From Macquaria australasica (Eukaryota > Chordata > Actinopteri > Centrarchiformes > Percichthyidae), in assembly GCA_005408345.1 (NCBI GenBank), contig SEMN01000593.1:60001-124000 (forward strand): a DNA stretch of 64,000 nt. Reading direction: 5' to 3'. Below the pieces are notes generated by a model, which did no database searches, was not told where the DNA came from, and was given only the letters and a program-made list of their open reading frames with translations. The first letter of the stretch is position 1. Each line of letters opens with the position of its first letter. The translations under genes and the position numbers were made by a program. Shown here piece after piece: positions 61,463 through 64,000 of this stretch.

Positions 61463-63909
61463 CTGTGGAGAACCAGAGGGGGGTTCATTTACACACACGC
61501 ACAAAAAACAGAAAAGGTAGTTCTGTAGCAATGAATGACTCATCTGTCTTACCTCACACAGTCCACAACTCCATTGTAAGTCTCCTCAGTGGATCCTTTG
61601 TTCAGTGACTGCAGTCTAGTCTTCACCACTGTGGGAAAAAAAAAAATCTGATAATCTAGAAACAATACAGAGCTGCTACTAATAAACAGGGCACATCATG
61701 GGTCCCAAAACTCACCATCACAGGGGTTAACAGCCACAGCGGCAGTAGAGCCGGCCACACAGCCTGAGAGGAAAGCCCAGTAGAAAGGCGACGACTCCTC
61801 AGGACTGGGTTTGCCCAGGCGGTTCAGGTTGGCAAACAATGGGAAGTAGACAATAGAAAAGGGAACGTCCCTGAAAGAAAAAGAAACAAAGAGAAATGAT
61901 TCATACTGAAAACCTGATACAAAAAGGTAACTGGTCTAACAAGTTAACATGGTCGAATAAGAGTTTTTTGTTTTTTTTACCTTATCAGCGTTGCGCCCAG
62001 ACCTTTGTAGAGCCCCTGGATTCCCTGCGTATGGAGGAGCTCCTTTGCGATCTGGGTGGCAGATACAGCTCGTGGTGCTGAGACCACCGTGCCAGAGTTG
62101 TAGGAGCGGCTGAGCATGGTGTTGGTGGCCACGAGCTTGGTGGGAGACATCATGACTGGTTTTTGCTGCTGGGCTGCTTTGGACAAAAGACAAAAAACAT
62201 TAATATACACAAACACACACAATAGCACAGGGGCCAACAAGCAGCAATATTCAAAATCAACTTTGTATTCTTCTCACCCAGTCTGCCTGCATCCTGTAGC
62301 TGTATCTTGAGCATTTCCATGGGGGTGGTGACAATGACCTGGCTCATGCCTGCACCACAACCTGCCAGCATCTCTTTGAACACCGTCAACCCCTTTCTGT
62401 TAAAAGATGGGGGAAATATTAAGTAACACAATTGATGGGACACTGTATTTTCCTAATTTGAAGGATTTCATGGGATGATCATTTTGCTTACCCATCCTTG
62501 GTGAGGTGATGCCTGAAGAAGTCGTTAGCAGCCAGCTTGATTGCCTTCTCAGGTGTGACCAGGGTCAGATTTACAGCTGCACCTGAGGAAAAAACAAACA
62601 CAGTTAGCACTGACATCACAATCACGTTTTCATTTAGCACTTTCACAAAAACATTCCCCGCCACTATCATTACAACACTAGAATGTAATAAGTCCTTTGT
62701 AGAGGTAATCTACACACAGACAAGACAAATGCTCAGTTAAAAGTAGCTGCAGTCATGATGATGGAGAGGGATTACATCAAAAACGTGAGTTTCAGAAGCA
62801 AAATGAGAAACAAGCCAAACACAAGACAAGAAATGAGGAGGGTAATGAGTATCCAGAGGAAGATGCAAACAAAAAGTCTATTAAATACAGTGAGTCAGTT
62901 TATGATAACAGGGCCTCACTTTGTATGAATAAAACTTTAAGAAAGGAAATCTGTGTGTATTAAAAGGCTACATGTCAGTAAGTAGGTTAATGACAACAAG
63001 AGAGACAAAAGAAATGAAGAGAAGTTATTGAAAGGACAGACCGAATCCTTTACTATGTATGTGTGCGCAGACTTTGGGCAAACTTAGAAACTGATCTGTG
63101 AGACTGTCAAGCAGCTAAAACAAACCTTAGTTCAACACAGATTCATTTTCAAGATTATACAAAGTCTGCAAGGACACAGTTCATAGTTGAGAAAATGAGG
63201 ATCTACGACAAGTTGACAGGACAGTGAAGAGACAGCCAAGTGGTTATTGAGAAGGAGTCAAATTACAGAACAAATAGATGGCAAAACAAAAACATGTGCC
63301 TATAGTTTTAAATAGAGCAATATTGTAAGAACCATTGTAATGATTTGCCTCCAGCGTGGCTGCGCCTTATCGGCTAGCCTTCAATATCCCAGGGGGACCC
63401 AAGTCTGTAATATGAAAAACACAGATGCAAACAAACAGCATTCCTCACACAAGCAGAGACCAAGCCTACAGGTCTCCAATGTCCTCATTTTTAAACTACA
63501 TCCACAAGATTTTCCTTTTCCTTTTCTACATTAAAATCAATGAACTGATCATTTAAAAACAGGGCATGTGTTTTCCAACTAACTAAGCATGAATGAGCTT
63601 AAAGCTGCAAAATTACTTTGCATGAGAACAGCTTTGGCCACTCCTCTTTTATACAACTTATTCCAACTCATAACTATATATATTGTTTAAGTAAAATCAA
63701 GCAATTCATGCACTCAAAATACACTGTATCTGAACCCTGAGCAGTATACACCCAGTTGTAATCAATGTTCAACCTCACCATAGAAACAGCTTACCCTTCC
63801 CTACATGTTCTAGCCTACTGGTTTCTTAATATTCAGATGTGTATAAATCTTACCTCTGTACATTCCAAAGTACCCCTCTGATCGAACTGTCTTGACAAGG
63901 CAGTCCATC
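61303..63909 (-). CDS. slc25a22-like: Mitochondrial glutamate carrier, SLC25A22/SLC25A18 family (3' part; seven exons)
   Basis: Inner-membrane carrier that imports glutamate with H+. Exons in coding order: 63909-63854, 62582-62492, 62396-62278, 62176-61981, 61870-61716, 61628-61553 and 61462-61303. All have GT-AG boundaries and join in frame to 283 residues plus stop. Carrier signatures are visible for repeat 2 (TPMEMLKIQLQ) and repeat 3 (NPCDVVKTRLQ). The repeat 1 PxD signature and the start codon must be in an upstream exon beyond the window edge (about 48 residues missing by comparison with human SLC25A22, 323 aa). Blocks such as AAVNLTLVTPEKAIKLAAND and RALVIAPLFGIAQV are those of the glutamate carriers, not of the aspartate/glutamate carriers, which also have EF hands. 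Fish have several paralogues, including some named slc25a55; I cannot assign the orthologue. Convergent with tspan2. Confidence 0.93.
61553..61628 (-). CDS. slc25a22-like: glutamate carrier exon (VKTRLQSLNKG)
   Basis: Acceptor CCCACAG, donor GTAAGA. Completes the P-x-D-x-x-K signature of repeat 3 and its matrix loop. Confidence 0.93.
61716..61870 (-). CDS. slc25a22-like: glutamate carrier exon, TM4-TM5 with NPCD
   Basis: Acceptor TTTCAG, donor GTGAGT. Encodes DVPFSIVYFPLFANL (TM4) and FLSGCVAGSTAAVAVNPCD (TM5), the start of the repeat 3 signature. Confidence 0.94.
61981..62176 (-). CDS. slc25a22-like: glutamate carrier exon, matrix loop of repeat 2
   Basis: Acceptor CCAAAG, donor GTAAAA. 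Begins with a variable Ser/Thr/Gln-rich linker, then ATQIAKELLHTQGIQGLYKG and GATLIR, the conserved matrix helix of repeat 2. Confidence 0.93.
62278..62396 (-). CDS. slc25a22-like: glutamate carrier exon with PMEMLK signature
   Basis: Acceptor TTAACAG, donor GTGAGA. Contains TM3 (EMLAGCGAGMSQVIVTTP) and the P-x-E-x-x-K signature of repeat 2. Confidence 0.94.
62492..62582 (-). CDS. slc25a22-like: glutamate carrier exon (AAVNLTLVTPEKAIKLAAND)
   Basis: Acceptor CCTCAG, donor GTAAGC. Encodes TM2 and the matrix-facing segment into repeat 2. Confidence 0.93.
62583..63853 (-). other. Intron of the glutamate carrier gene
   Basis: A 1.27 kb intron between the two most 5' exons visible. AT-rich; I see no repeat or further exon in it. 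Confidence 0.7.
63854..63909 (-). CDS. slc25a22-like: glutamate carrier exon (MDCLVKTVRSEGYFGMYR)
   Basis: Acceptor CTGTAG and donor GTAAGA on the minus strand. Encodes the end of carrier repeat 1. The first base completes a codon begun in an exon outside the window. Confidence 0.93.
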
Positions 63910-64000
63910 CTACAGAACAAGAAAACAAGGAAAATATTTAAAAGAAAGAACATTTTTATTGAAATATTTCACAGAAGGTTAGTTACTGTAATTTAAAAAT

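Noticed and set aside
1..64000. CRISPR array, bacterial operon or phage cassette
   Set aside because: No direct repeats with regular spacers and no bacterial genes; exon-intron genes and fish repeats show eukaryotic DNA.

Overview
The window is animal nuclear DNA, almost certainly from a spiny-rayed (percomorph) teleost. Coding exons are short and separated by GT-AG introns, noncoding sequence is AT-rich, and the interspersed repeats are types I know from teleost genomes: tRNA-derived SINEs, hAT-like MITEs, a solo LTR, a Tc1-type relic and many microsatellites. The proteins are vertebrate, and the ngf-tspan2 neighbourhood matches the NGF-TSPAN2 block of human 1p13.

Layout. Positions 1 to about 42.3 kb contain no protein-coding exon I can defend. 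This stretch is gene desert upstream of ngf with scattered transposon copies, a few GC-balanced islands that could be conserved noncoding elements, and one exon-like unit near 26.0 kb. At 42,356-42,972 lies the single coding exon of nerve growth factor (ngf, + strand). A splice acceptor sits just upstream of the start codon, so at least one 5' noncoding exon lies elsewhere. At 49,500-58,283 lies a complete eight-coding-exon tetraspanin-2 gene (tspan2, + strand; 219 residues). At 61,303-63,909 lie the last seven coding exons of a mitochondrial glutamate carrier (SLC25A22/SLC25A18 family, - strand), convergent with tspan2. Its N-terminal exon or exons lie beyond the right edge.

The three genes are not a pathway in the bacterial sense. 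NGF is a secreted neurotrophin, TSPAN2 a membrane organiser best known from myelinating glia, and the carrier an inner-mitochondrial-membrane glutamate/H+ symporter. They are linked by synteny, and in part by nervous-system expression.

I found no convincing undescribed biological system. The items most worth checking are the location of the ngf promoter or first exon, the candidate regulatory islands in the desert, a cluster of CTCF-like motifs between and inside the genes, an exon-like unit at 25.95 kb, a transposon that may supply the ngf 3' end, and the fish-specific right-hand neighbour of tspan2.
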